From: Congzhengia sp045635085
GTDB lineage: Bacteria > Bacillota > Clostridia > UBA1381 > UBA9506
Direction of reading: 5' to 3'
DNA length: 64,000 nt
Assembly (NCBI GenBank): GCA_045635085.1
Contig: JAZRBM010000020.1
Coordinates: forward strand, 96,780 to 160,779
Made by a program: the position numbers and the translations under genes
Notes under the pieces: generated by a model
The model's database searches: none
Seen by the model: the letters and a program-made list of their open reading frames with translations, nothing else
Told to the model about the DNA's origin: nothing
Shown: one piece after another, positions 9,056 to 17,234 of the stretch
Numbering within the stretch: position 1 is the stretch's first letter
Layout: each line of letters begins with the position of its first letter

Positions 9056-9101
9056 TAACATCACTTTTGTTTTGACCGTGAATTTAGGTCTAAATAGTGC
9101 G

Positions 9102-9126
9102 TTTTCGTGCTGTTTCAGCACGAAAA
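9102..9126. repeat. 11 bp inverted repeat next to attL
   Basis: TTTTCGTGCTG-TTT-CAGCACGAAAA is a perfect inverted repeat 47 bp inside the left end. There is no T-run, so it is probably not a terminator. It may be a binding site within attL. The tandem ACCCATTC-C-ACCCATTC follows at 9131-9147. Confidence 0.6.
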
Positions 9127-9156
9127 TTCTACCCATTCCACCCATTCAACAGGAAA

Positions 9157-9188
9157 AGTGTTGTCAAAAAGTGTTGTCAGTGTTGTCA
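9157..9188 (+). repeat. Three tandem AGTGTTGTCA repeats, probable integrase arm sites
   Basis: Copies of AGTGTTGTCA start at 9157, 9170 and 9179, about 100 bp inside attL. Two more lie in the same orientation about 60-90 bp inside attR, and one at 10030-10039. Arm-type sites of this size near both ends are typical for integrases with an N-terminal arm-binding domain. Confidence 0.6.
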
Positions 9189-9270
9189 ACACTTTTTTAT
9201 TATTCAAAGGCGATAATATCAAGTGCCTTTGGTGTCTTTAATTATATCATATTTAGTTTGAAAAATCAAG

Positions 9271-9307
9271 ACAAAATAAAACACAACACCTTGTAAAAGT
9301 GCTGTGT
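9271..9307 (-). terminator. Terminator of the SLOG gene
   Basis: On the minus strand CACAGCAC (from 9306) pairs with GTGTTGTG with one G-T pair, then TTTTATTTTG follows. It lies just after the stop codon of the gene ending at 9312. Confidence 0.75.
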
Positions 9308-9311
9308 GAAT

Positions 9312-9833
9312 TTATATATCTTCCGCCAGATTGATAATTGTCCTCTTTTTCTGAACAGCATATTTATACGCTATACCCGTACCACTTTTTGGCTGATAGT
9401 CGGTTAAATCTCTCCAACTGTTTTTCCGTCTGGGCGGTAAATAATCATCTTTGAAATACACAACACAGATGTCGGCATTATCTATCATCTCATAATTGCG
9501 TTCTACATAAACCGCCTTGCCTGCGTTTATCGCCCTTTCGGGAAAATAAGTTTTCTCACACCTTTCCAAGAGATAGTTTTCGTAATCTTCATCTATATAC
9601 GGATATTCACCCCGAACATATACCCTCTGAATGTGCGGATGTTTTTCTTTTTTGACAGCAAGAACCGCACGGCATAAATCGTCAAACTCGCTTCTGCTTC
9701 CTACAAGAAAAGTATCAACATTTTCAGAAGTGATTAAGTTTTCAAATATTTCGGTCAATCTCTCTTTTAGTACATCTTTTCCTGCGACCTTTCTGTGTCC
9801 GAAAACACAACAAGCCTTTTTTTCTTTATTCAT
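9312..9833 (-). CDS. SLOG-family (DUF1273/YpsA-like) nucleotide-binding protein
   Basis: The 173 residues open with KKACCVFGHRK, the Rossmann-type start of the SLOG/DUF1273 superfamily. GSRSEFDDL and IDNADICVVYF follow, with SGTGIAYKYA near the end. These are the parts expected to form a nucleotide or ADP-ribose-like pocket. Proteins of this group are common cargo in Firmicutes mobile elements, with no settled function. Start ATG 9833 follows GCGGAG. The same frame is open further upstream to 9914, but that stretch is inside the attenuator. It is transcribed from 10075-10103 through a leader of about 235 nt. Confidence 0.7.
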   Translation of the reverse strand: MNKEKKACCVFGHRKVAGKDVLKERLTEIFENLITSENVDTFLVGSRSEFDDLCRAVLAVKKEKHPHIQRVYVRGEYPYIDEDYENYLLERCEKTYFPERAINAGKAVYVERNYEMIDNADICVVYFKDDYLPPRRKNSWRDLTDYQPKSGTGIAYKYAVQKKRTIINLAEDI

Positions 9834-9849
9834 AACATACTCCGCTAAT

Positions 9850-9898
9850 AAAAAAGTGCGTAGCCTACCCGAAAGCAGAGCCACGCACCAAAAAACGC
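9850..9898 (-). terminator. Attenuator-type terminator in the SLOG leader
   Basis: On the minus strand GTGCGTGGC (from 9898) pairs with GCTACGCAC (one G-T pair) and TTTTTT follows. This is a complete intrinsic terminator 16 bases before the SLOG start codon, well downstream of its promoter. Expression therefore probably depends on read-through or anti-termination. Confidence 0.7.
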
Positions 9899-9938
9899 AG
9901 GGACTTTGCTTCAAAGGTTGCTACACACTTTTTTCATT

Positions 9939-10034
9939 ACACTTAAACCTTAATTCAAGAGTATGACGAAACAAAGTGTACGCTTTTTACAAAAATAGCG
10001 TACCCTCTGAATTAAGGTTTATTCAATTAAGTGT
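9939..10034. repeat. 96 bp compound inverted repeat in the SLOG leader
   Basis: Outer arms ACACTTAA (9939-9946) and TTAAGTGT (10027-10034) pair. Inside them AAACCTTAATTCA (from 9945) pairs with GAATTAAGGTTT (10009-10020), and at the centre GTACGCT pairs with AGCGTAC. As RNA this would be a long stem; as DNA a cruciform. It may be a regulatory leader or an origin-like site. Confidence 0.65.
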
Positions 10035-10074
10035 TGTCAATAAATGACATAATAAAAAAAGTTGTAGCGTATAT

Positions 10075-10103
10075 ATTATATCACATAATTTTATGGTTAT
10101 CAA
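10075..10103 (-). promoter_or_regulatory. Promoter of the SLOG transcript
   Basis: On the minus strand TTGATA (10103-10098) is followed by a 17 bp spacer and TATAAT (10080-10075). The transcript would start near 10068, leaving about 235 nt of leader before ATG 9833. Confidence 0.7.
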
Positions 10104-10147
10104 GTGAAATGAGATATTTTCCGATTTAACAGGAACATTTTTTGAGC

Positions 10148-10180
10148 AAAAGAAAATGCCACTCAAATAGAATGGCATTA
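10148..10180 (-). terminator. Terminator of the 322 aa gene
   Basis: On the minus strand AATGCCA (from 10179) pairs with TGGCATT (to 10155), and TTCTTTT follows. It is just after the stop of the gene ending at 10186. Confidence 0.7.
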
Positions 10181-10185
10181 AAATC

Positions 10186-11154
10186 TTATTTCGCATTTTT
10201 TCTCTCGTGGCGTTTTAGTAATGGTATCAGCTTACAATTACTGCCGTATCTTTTTATCAATTTATCGTTTGCTTTCTTGATTAACTCTTGAATGTATGTT
10301 ATACCATAACCGCAACATACACCCTCACAAACAATCTTGTCAAATTCTCGCATACTGCCAGAAACAAGAAAACCGTTATAATTTAACAGAGATTCAAATT
10401 CGGCTATCGGTAGTCCTAACATAAGACCGAGAGAAACGAAAAATTTCTTATCAATGTCTTTTTCTTCGGTTGCTTCATTCTTCCAATCAAAATATGTTGT
10501 CTTGGTAATTTCAAATTCCTTAAACTGTTCAACGAAGGATTTTCTTGTTGTTTTCGGAACAGCTTTTTTGAGATAATAACCACTTGGGCGTTTCTGTTTT
10601 CTCAAAGCGTCAAGCATTTCATCTTTTGTCATTTTTGAGATGTCGGTATCTTTCGGAAGTGAAATAAGGTCAATTTCAATGTATGTTTCCTTAAAGAATG
10701 TTTTTAAGATATGTTCAATCGTTTCCTTGTAATTTGGAGAATGATTGAAGCAGTATTCAACTATTGTTAGATACTCGTCTATCGTTTCTATTACATTGTT
10801 TTTCAAGATTTCTTCAAATTCTTCTGGTGTCGCTGACGGAAGAGTACCAACCCACGCCATTCTGTCTGGATAAACTAACTCGGATATATCAACTTTCTTT
10901 TTGCCGTGTCTTGCGTAAATAATCGGTCTCTTATAATTAGAACCGATTATCGCACTTTGATATAATTCGCTTTCATAAAATTCTTTATGTAATGCTCTGT
11001 GTTCCGCCCATTTTGAAGCGAAGTCTTGTATTGCTTCGCTGTCTGCTTCTGTTTCTGGGGCAGGATAAAGATTTTTACATCTATATATCCAATGAGCCAA
11101 CTCGTAAATGTTATATTCAAAAATGTTCTCGCCGAATATATTTTTTTCTGGCAT
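10186..11154 (-). CDS. Unknown 322 aa element protein with a C-terminal HTH-associated-type domain
   Basis: I do not recognise the whole protein. It is soluble and charged, with no signal or membrane segment. Residues about 235-300 read FFVSLGLMLGLPIAEFESLLNY, then GFLVSGSMREFDKIV. This resembles the small helical domain (LGL...E...LL...G..LS.S...D.II) found in several Clostridia regulators and phage or defence-linked proteins. Around residue 215 there is a possible DNA-binding helix pair (FKEFEITKTTYFDWKN). It is monocistronic. It has a strong promoter with the element's palindromic operator upstream, and AAAGGTGG precedes ATG 11154. A regulatory or defence-linked role is a guess from context. 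Confidence 0.7.
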   Translation of the reverse strand: MPEKNIFGENIFEYNIYELAHWIYRCKNLYPAPETEADSEAIQDFASKWAEHRALHKEFYESELYQSAIIGSNYKRPIIYARHGKKKVDISELVYPDRMAWVGTLPSATPEEFEEILKNNVIETIDEYLTIVEYCFNHSPNYKETIEHILKTFFKETYIEIDLISLPKDTDISKMTKDEMLDALRKQKRPSGYYLKKAVPKTTRKSFVEQFKEFEITKTTYFDWKNEATEEKDIDKKFFVSLGLMLGLPIAEFESLLNYNGFLVSGSMREFDKIVCEGVCCGYGITYIQELIKKANDKLIKRYGSNCKLIPLLKRHERKNAK

Positions 11155-11183
11155 AATAATACCACCTTTCGTTATCTACTGAT

Positions 11184-11212
11184 ATTATAACATATAAAAT
11201 CGGAAAAGTCAA
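11184..11212 (-). promoter_or_regulatory. Promoter of the 322 aa gene
   Basis: On the minus strand TTGACT (11212-11207) is followed by a 17 bp spacer and TATAAT (11189-11184). The palindrome at 11221-11236 is 8 bp upstream of the -35 element. Confidence 0.8.
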
Positions 11213-11220
11213 GAAAAGCA

Positions 11221-11236
11221 CTCCGTTTAGACGGAA
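11221..11236. promoter_or_regulatory. Palindromic operator, copy 1 (imperfect)
   Basis: CTCCGTTTAGACGGAA is a one-base variant of the perfect palindrome TTCCGTTTAGACGGAA found at 17566 and 22337. In all three places it lies 8-9 bp upstream of a -35 hexamer within the element. Confidence 0.65.
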
Positions 11237-11240
11237 AGTT

Positions 11241-11276
11241 AAAAGCACTCACAAACAACGATTTGTGAGTGCTTTT
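11241..11276 (-). terminator. Terminator at the end of the restriction-modification operon
   Basis: AAAAGCACTCACAAA (11241-11255) and TTTGTGAGTGCTTTT (11262-11276) form a 15 bp perfect stem with a 6-base loop. It lies downstream of the minus-strand gene ending at 11490. The 213 bp between them holds only small hairpins (TCGCCC/GGGCGA near 11303; TATGGAAG/CTTCCATA near 11420). Confidence 0.75.
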
Positions 11277-11489
11277 ATTTTATATTCCTACCATTTTTAT
11301 TTAATCGCCCTTTCGGGCGAGTAAATTCAATTCTGAACCTCTTTGTTTCCGTCCTCTCGTTTTCCTACCTCTCTTATTGCCTTTACACAGATAAGGTCTA
11401 TAAATATTACGAGTATGGAAGTTGTTCAGGCTTCCATATTGTATTATACACAAAAAATAACTCAATTATTCCAATTTGACGGAATAATT

Positions 11490-12344
11490 TTATGCGTTAG
11501 TAATAAACTCAAATTCGTCATTCGTTATAATATGATGAGTAAGAACAGTAGAGTTATTTATATTAAGAGCTTCAATTTTTTGCCCTGCTATATCGCATTT
11601 ATACTCATAAGTCACCAAGTAAAGAAAATATTGTCCTTTCTTAACTTCCAACTTTTTATTATTTTCATCAAATTGAAAATCAGCGGTAGCTACAAATTTA
11701 TGGCATCCCCATTTTTCATCAAAACCGCATTTTTTTACTTTGCGACAAATTAGCTGTTTTACTTCTTCTGCTTCTTCTGGAGATTTACAATCACCTAATA
11801 AAACTACTACTTGATCTTTAATATCTTCTGGTGCTCTTGCGTCAATCGGTTCAAAACAATCTTGTGATATTTCATCACCCCACCATTGAAAAATTAAATC
11901 AAATGGAATAAACATTTTTTTAAGTATTTTTGCCAAATGAACATATCCTCTCGTATTCATATACGACTTAATTACATACTGACCTTTTCGTATTGATGTA
12001 TGCTCATAAGCATCATTTTCTTTATAATACTTATCAATGGCTTCATTTATTTCGTTGCTAATTTGATTTTTTAACTCTTCACTAATGTTTTCAGATGAAT
12101 CATCATCAGCATTAACATCTATGCCGTGTTTAGCATAAATTTCTTCTTCTATCTTACCACGCATTTCTATCATTATTTCTTCGTACTTTTCTTTTACTTG
12201 CGTTATTGTAAAATCTTTAGTCGCTCTTAAAAGCTCGGTAGAATAAGCACCTGTTTTTTTTGCTTTTGGAGCAACTTTCTGACACAATTTTATAGCCTTT
12301 TCTTCTTTATAGTCTTTTGATAAAAACGCCAATGTATCAACCAT
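11490..12344 (-). CDS. Unknown 284 aa protein, last gene of the type III R-M operon
   Basis: I do not recognise this protein. It is soluble. Residues 1-60 are helical and basic, and 60-110 are acidic and likely coiled-coil (ISEELKNQISNEINEAIDKYY). A globular part then contains IFQWWGDEISQDCFEPID and the cysteine-bearing stretch LICRKVKKCGFDEKWGCHKF. The C-terminus is beta-rich (KGQYFLYLVTYEYKCD). The start ATG 12344 follows AAGGAG, and the gene begins 42 bp after res, so it is almost surely co-transcribed with mod and res. The position suggests an accessory of the restriction system, either a specificity, inhibitor or effector protein. That is inference only. Confidence 0.75.
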   Translation of the reverse strand: MVDTLAFLSKDYKEEKAIKLCQKVAPKAKKTGAYSTELLRATKDFTITQVKEKYEEIMIEMRGKIEEEIYAKHGIDVNADDDSSENISEELKNQISNEINEAIDKYYKENDAYEHTSIRKGQYVIKSYMNTRGYVHLAKILKKMFIPFDLIFQWWGDEISQDCFEPIDARAPEDIKDQVVVLLGDCKSPEEAEEVKQLICRKVKKCGFDEKWGCHKFVATADFQFDENNKKLEVKKGQYFLYLVTYEYKCDIAGQKIEALNINNSTVLTHHIITNDEFEFITNA

Positions 12345-12386
12345 AATAAATTCTCCTTTTCGTTTTTTTATTTCTTAATATTTGAA

Positions 12387-14606
12387 TTAAAAAATCTCTT
12401 TCAATGGCTTCCAATGTTCAGTTGCCATATTGTCCGTATAGACAGAATTGTTAATGTAGAGCTTATCGTTTTTATCACGAACAAAACCCCATTTGATATT
12501 GTGCTTTTCGGCATATTCCTTGAATGAAGCAAATTTGTTTTCAACTTGGTCGTCAATGTTTTTGCTCCTGTTGCCAAGTTCACCGCCCTTTGTTTCAATT
12601 ATCCATATGTCGCCGTTTGTTTTCTTCACGATATAGTCAGGATAGAAAAGCCATTGTCTCCGCATTTCGCCAATATAGACAACTGAAAAATACTGTTGTC
12701 CTGTGTCGCCATTCTTATAAACCCAATCAACATCGTCCTGTTCTTCACAGTAGCGTTCAAAAAGTCTTTCGCTCTTTGACCGTATCCCCTCAACAATCAT
12801 TGCGGAAGAATAATCTTTGTAGGCGTTGCTATTGATTTCTTCTACATCTATTTCCGTGCTATCATATCTGTATAATTCCTGTTCGGGTATGCGGAATGTT
12901 GATGTTTTCGGCTGAATAATAAAACTTTCCTGTCTATATTTGATATTTACTGCTTCTCGGAAGTCGCCTTTTAATTGGTGTTCGTTGTTGATGATAAACG
13001 CATAATATTGAGCAGTAGTCAAAGACAGGATTTTATTCGGAACAACTACGCTTTTACGGAATAGGCGTTCAAGAATTACCTTTGTTTTCTGCGTTGTCAT
13101 ACCTATTGTTGATTTTAGCACATCAACCGAGTGAAGAAGTTCAATTCCGTGATGATGTGTACTTACCGTTCTAAAAGTTTTGCGGTAATTGTCCTCTTGC
13201 TCGGAAAAAACGCTGTCAGTTGTAATGAATTTACCCTCGAGCATTTTACCTACAATTCTTTCTTCAAAATTATATCCTGCTTCCTCTAAACGCAAGCGAT
13301 TTTCTTGCTTATTGCCAGACAAATTATATTTATCAACAAGGAATTTATAAATCTGCTTAAAGGTTTCTCTTTCACCTAGACCGCCGAAATCTTTATCTCG
13401 GTATTGCTTTTCCAGAGTGAAAACCTTACATTTGTCTTTGAGGAAAACTCTCTTTGTTTCAAAGGCCTGCGACATAGCGAGCTTAATGCCCTCCTTGTAT
13501 TTTTCATCAAAGGTGTAGAGATAGCAGAAGTCCAGAACATCAATATCATAGTGCTTTGCTTCTGGCATACGGCGAAGTCGTCCTATAGTCTGTATTTCAA
13601 AATCTTCTGACATATTCTCTCGGAGCTTAACAAGAATTTTCGCTCGAGGACAATCCCAACCTGTCGCAATCGCTTGTTTCATCAAAAGGAAGATAGGCAT
13701 TGCTGAAAGTTCTGTTATGCCGTCCAAATTTTCTTTTTCAACAGCAAACCATTTCGCCACCATTTTATTTTTATAGGTGTAATTCATTGATTCAAGCTTC
13801 TTTTCAACGGCTTCGACAAGTTTATCCGAAGAATTTGGAAATTGAATTATTACAAGTGGGCGTATCGTTTTTGCCACGCCGTCCTGTTGCGAATACTCTG
13901 CAGCAATCTGCTTTCTCTTTCTGTCCGCCATTTCAAGCAGATAGCCGTGTTCGTTCTCAAAGTCGCCGTTGTAATCAACATCTTCATTGATATAGAGTGC
14001 CTTTGTTATTAAGCCAGAAGTAATAACATCAATTTCGTCAATTTCGTAAAATTCGTAGAGCTTGTTTTCCTTTGCTGTTGCCGACACACGAATTATATTT
14101 TTTGCCGAAAATGCGTTGATGATGTCATTTGCCTTTTTTGTATCGTTTGAATGTTCCTCATCTACAATGATTATGTATGTTATATTCTTACGGTTGCCCT
14201 GTGCGATGCGGTCAAAGAGGTTTTTCTTTTCGGTGTCGCTGATTGCCTTGTTGTCCTTTTTTGTTATCAGTTCCCAATTTATAAATGTTGTACTTCCTGC
14301 TTCAAAACCAGAAAGCAAAACATCATTAAGTGTATTTGTCCGCCTGTTCGGAAGAAGTGAAATCATCTTCTGACGGCTTTGTTCTTCAAGGTCGCCCTTG
14401 CCTGGACACAACCAGATAAAAGCGGTATTTGAATTGACAAAAGAAAGGTATTTATCAATAAAATCAATAAGGATAACTGTTTTTCCTGCTCCTGTCGGTG
14501 CTTTTACCGTAATTATCTGTTTACTGTCCTGTTTGCCGACAGTATCAATCAGGAACATTGAACATTTTTCCTGAAAATCAAAAAGTCCTTTCGGTAAATT
14601 TATCAT
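12387..14606 (-). CDS. Type III restriction enzyme Res-like subunit (SF2 helicase plus nuclease)
   Basis: This is the DNA translocase and nuclease of a type III-like restriction system. Walker A is APTGAGKT at residues 36-43. The DEAD-box motif is DEEH at 149-152, a variant of DEAH. SAT follows at 175-177, and the helicase C part contains QTIGRLRRMPEA. A PD-(D/E)xK nuclease lies near the end (YPDYIV, then IWIIETKGG). At 739 residues it is shorter than most Res subunits (about 850-1000). It overlaps the mod stop codon by four bases (ATGA), with the ribosome site inside mod. It should work as a complex with Mod on unmethylated DNA. Confidence 0.87.
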   Translation of the reverse strand: MINLPKGLFDFQEKCSMFLIDTVGKQDSKQIITVKAPTGAGKTVILIDFIDKYLSFVNSNTAFIWLCPGKGDLEEQSRQKMISLLPNRRTNTLNDVLLSGFEAGSTTFINWELITKKDNKAISDTEKKNLFDRIAQGNRKNITYIIIVDEEHSNDTKKANDIINAFSAKNIIRVSATAKENKLYEFYEIDEIDVITSGLITKALYINEDVDYNGDFENEHGYLLEMADRKRKQIAAEYSQQDGVAKTIRPLVIIQFPNSSDKLVEAVEKKLESMNYTYKNKMVAKWFAVEKENLDGITELSAMPIFLLMKQAIATGWDCPRAKILVKLRENMSEDFEIQTIGRLRRMPEAKHYDIDVLDFCYLYTFDEKYKEGIKLAMSQAFETKRVFLKDKCKVFTLEKQYRDKDFGGLGERETFKQIYKFLVDKYNLSGNKQENRLRLEEAGYNFEERIVGKMLEGKFITTDSVFSEQEDNYRKTFRTVSTHHHGIELLHSVDVLKSTIGMTTQKTKVILERLFRKSVVVPNKILSLTTAQYYAFIINNEHQLKGDFREAVNIKYRQESFIIQPKTSTFRIPEQELYRYDSTEIDVEEINSNAYKDYSSAMIVEGIRSKSERLFERYCEEQDDVDWVYKNGDTGQQYFSVVYIGEMRRQWLFYPDYIVKKTNGDIWIIETKGGELGNRSKNIDDQVENKFASFKEYAEKHNIKWGFVRDKNDKLYINNSVYTDNMATEHWKPLKEIF

Positions 14607-16342
14607 CTTTCACCCACCTCCAACAATTCATTTTCAAAATAATAGTCTGGTATAAGAAACATTGATATACCAAGTTCAGACAGTTTCTTTTCCTGCTCTG
14701 CCGTCAGTAAAACTGCGGTTGAAACATAGACCGCCGAGCACGCAGATAATTTTTCATTATCAGCAATAAAATTATCTGCTTCTTCGTCCGAGAGAAGCAG
14801 AACATAATTTGTTCCGTCCAGACGGACAGCATATTCAAGCTGAACCATTTCCGCAATATGTTTTAACAGTTCATCACCAACCGAATAATCTTCATCTTCG
14901 GAAGTCTTGTTGATGAAATCTGTCTTATAGTATTTGAGGTTAGCAGATATACCGTCATAACTGCCATAGCCAGAAATAACATTTTTTATTCTGGGATATG
15001 TTTTAACTTCACAAATGCCATTTTCATTATTCGTACATACAATGAATTTACGGTTTCCACCGTCAATGCTATTCTTCTTCATTACAGCGTGAGCTGTAGA
15101 ACCAGAGCCAGCAAAGAAATCTAAAACGGTTATGTTTTTATCCTCAAAGTAATCTAAAAACATTTGTATCATTTTGATAGGTTTCTTTCCACTATTAAAA
15201 TCAATTCCGCCCTCTTTGCTGATATTCCCGAAATCTCCTGCCATATCATAAAAATTTGGAATTGGTAATGTCTTTGTAGCGTTTTCTGATAATTTTTCAG
15301 TTGGCACACCTTGATAATATTTACCCTTGTCTGCTGTGATTTTCTGAGGTCCTGTAAAATATCTATATGGGTATATGTCATCACCTATATCATACACCTT
15401 ATACATTACGCCCAAACCGTCAATATTTTTTCGTCCTGTCAGAAAATCTCTGAAAAATCTACCAGAAGAATTTCCGTTCAGAATAGTTCCACTTGCCCAG
15501 ATTTCTTTTAGCCCCTCTTTGAATCCCTCTTTATGTTTCACAATTTTATATTGGTTTTTCTGGAAAACTTCAACCTTTTTTCCGCCAAGTTCAATTACTG
15601 TTCCTTTTTCTAATTCTTCTACTGAATATATAAACTTATCATAACCATATTCAACAGGCATAAGATAAGGCTTTGCTTCTTCGGTTTTCCCATATACTAA
15701 AACTTGTTCAATCTGTTTATGATAACGCATATCAGATTTCAATGTTTTGTCGGCATATCTTACTTGTATATAATCTGTCTTTTGATAGTTGGCTTCACCG
15801 AATATATCATCACATAAAATCTTTAATTGAGACGCTTCGTTATCATCAATAGAAATAAATATAAAACCATTTGATTTTAACAAGGAGTGAGCTATGCGTA
15901 GTCTTTTTTCCATAAAAGAAAGCCACTTTGAATGTCTATAACCGTCTAACACATCAATTCTGGTATCATCATATATGAAATCTTTTTCTTTTGTGTTATA
16001 CGGTGGATCTATGTAAATAAGGTCAATCTTACCTTTGTGTGTTTTTTCAAGAAGTTTCAAACTGTGAAGATTGTCTCCCTCTAATAAAAAATTATAAGGA
16101 AGCGTTTCATCTGTTGTGATTTCCTTGTCGGTTATTTCCAAGAAAACAGGCACTTTCGTCAGCATATCAACATCAACTTGTTCTTGATGTTCTTCCCATA
16201 CAAGACCGTATTTCTTATCATTCAATTCGCTTTCAATTTCATTGATAGCGATTAACGCCGTATCATCTTCTTTATGTTCTTCTCTTATTTTATTAAGGAA
16301 GTCAATCAAACGCTGTCTTTTGATTTGCGATAGATTAGCCAT
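14603..16342 (-). CDS. Type III restriction-modification methyltransferase (Mod)
   Basis: This is an adenine-N6 DNA methyltransferase that also supplies sequence recognition to the Res partner. The catalytic DPPY is at residues 112-115 (IDLIYIDPPYN). The SAM-binding FxGxG motif comes after it (LDFFAGSGSTAHAVM), the order of the beta class used by type III Mod proteins. The region between them is the likely recognition domain. The length is 579 aa. It overlaps the upstream two-TM gene by 37 bp and the downstream res by 4 bp, a tightly packed operon. No simple repeat tract suggesting phase variation is visible. Confidence 0.9.
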   Translation of the reverse strand: MANLSQIKRQRLIDFLNKIREEHKEDDTALIAINEIESELNDKKYGLVWEEHQEQVDVDMLTKVPVFLEITDKEITTDETLPYNFLLEGDNLHSLKLLEKTHKGKIDLIYIDPPYNTKEKDFIYDDTRIDVLDGYRHSKWLSFMEKRLRIAHSLLKSNGFIFISIDDNEASQLKILCDDIFGEANYQKTDYIQVRYADKTLKSDMRYHKQIEQVLVYGKTEEAKPYLMPVEYGYDKFIYSVEELEKGTVIELGGKKVEVFQKNQYKIVKHKEGFKEGLKEIWASGTILNGNSSGRFFRDFLTGRKNIDGLGVMYKVYDIGDDIYPYRYFTGPQKITADKGKYYQGVPTEKLSENATKTLPIPNFYDMAGDFGNISKEGGIDFNSGKKPIKMIQMFLDYFEDKNITVLDFFAGSGSTAHAVMKKNSIDGGNRKFIVCTNNENGICEVKTYPRIKNVISGYGSYDGISANLKYYKTDFINKTSEDEDYSVGDELLKHIAEMVQLEYAVRLDGTNYVLLLSDEEADNFIADNEKLSACSAVYVSTAVLLTAEQEKKLSELGISMFLIPDYYFENELLEVGER

Positions 16343-17223
16343 TGTTTCTTCCCCCTCTTACTTTTTCTTTGGATATTCTTTTCTCTACCAAAATGAGTTC
16401 TTGTTTTATTAAAGTTAATTTGTTCTCCTGCTACTGAAAATGTAAAAATGCTTTCTTCAAAATAGCCAAGATTGTTTTTGAATTTTAACGCTAATGAAAG
16501 ACCATACATATTATTTTCAATAGAATAGTTTATATCTTCTATAAATTCATCGTCATTTTCATTATACATCACTACAACAGGGAATTTGAAATATAAGTTA
16601 TCAGAAGCGTCAATGCTTATGTAATCTTCCGAAAACACATTCAATTTTTTACAGTTTTCAAACATAAAGGCTGTGTCATCAACAAAGAGTGTCTTATGTT
16701 TGGCAAGTGAAGTTCCTCGTCTTCTTCCGTTATTAAAAGATATATTACATTGGTCTTGTAGAAGTTTGACATTATTTGGCTCAACTCCGTGAATATTCTT
16801 ACAGATTATATAAAATTCTCTATATTTCAATTTGGAAGAAAAATCAAAACACGGTCTATTAAGTGTTAAAGCGTGCGGAAAAGGGTTATCCATATTATAT
16901 GGCTTTACTAATTCGGCGTCTGTTTTATTAACATCAATCTTTGATACTTTAATCTGTGGATGCCATTGAAGCAGTTGATTGTTTTCTTCTGTTCTTTTTT
17001 GAATAATAAGTGTAGTCAAGCCTAAAAGGGATGTTCCGATAGCTGTTAGGACAGCACCACCATACCCTAAAATATCACCGCTTTCCCATTCGGCAATTAT
17101 CCAATCACAATTACTTTTCCACTTAAATAAAAAATGTATCGCTATGGGGTACAATATGGAAAATATTAGAAGTATGGTTAACCATATTATCATTTTTTTT
17201 ATTAAAGAATTTGTATCTTTCAT
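16306..17223 (-). CDS. Unknown two-TM membrane protein in the type III R-M operon
   Basis: The 305 residues begin with a basic patch and a first membrane segment at about 9-33 (MIIWLTILLIFSILYPIAIH). A second lies at about 50-73 in the stretch GDILGYGGAVLTAIGTSLLG. The remaining 230 residues are soluble and mostly beta, and the tail is strongly basic (GREKNIQRKSKRGKKQW). The W-x-x-GD-LGY-GA-L---GT pattern before the second helix is seen in many short, uncharacterised membrane proteins of phages and defence islands. ATG 17223 follows AGGTG, 11 bp after the regulator gene. The 3' end overlaps mod, so it is part of the operon. It is a candidate membrane effector or anchor of the system; the function is not known. 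Confidence 0.75.
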   Translation of the reverse strand: MKDTNSLIKKMIIWLTILLIFSILYPIAIHFLFKWKSNCDWIIAEWESGDILGYGGAVLTAIGTSLLGLTTLIIQKRTEENNQLLQWHPQIKVSKIDVNKTDAELVKPYNMDNPFPHALTLNRPCFDFSSKLKYREFYIICKNIHGVEPNNVKLLQDQCNISFNNGRRRGTSLAKHKTLFVDDTAFMFENCKKLNVFSEDYISIDASDNLYFKFPVVVMYNENDDEFIEDINYSIENNMYGLSLALKFKNNLGYFEESIFTFSVAGEQINFNKTRTHFGREKNIQRKSKRGKKQWLIYRKSKDSV

Positions 17224-17234
17224 ATTTTCACCTA

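Noticed and set aside
9157..9188. Tandem short repeats as a CRISPR array
   Set aside because: Units are only 10 bp with spacing of 9-13 bp and no cas genes; integrase arm sites explain them better.
9072..9296. 74-codon plus-strand frame inside attL
   Set aside because: It runs through the arm repeats, a palindrome and the SLOG terminator, has no ribosome site and resembles no protein.
14603..16342. Phase-variable mod gene
   Set aside because: No homopolymer or short tandem repeat tract was seen in the coding region.
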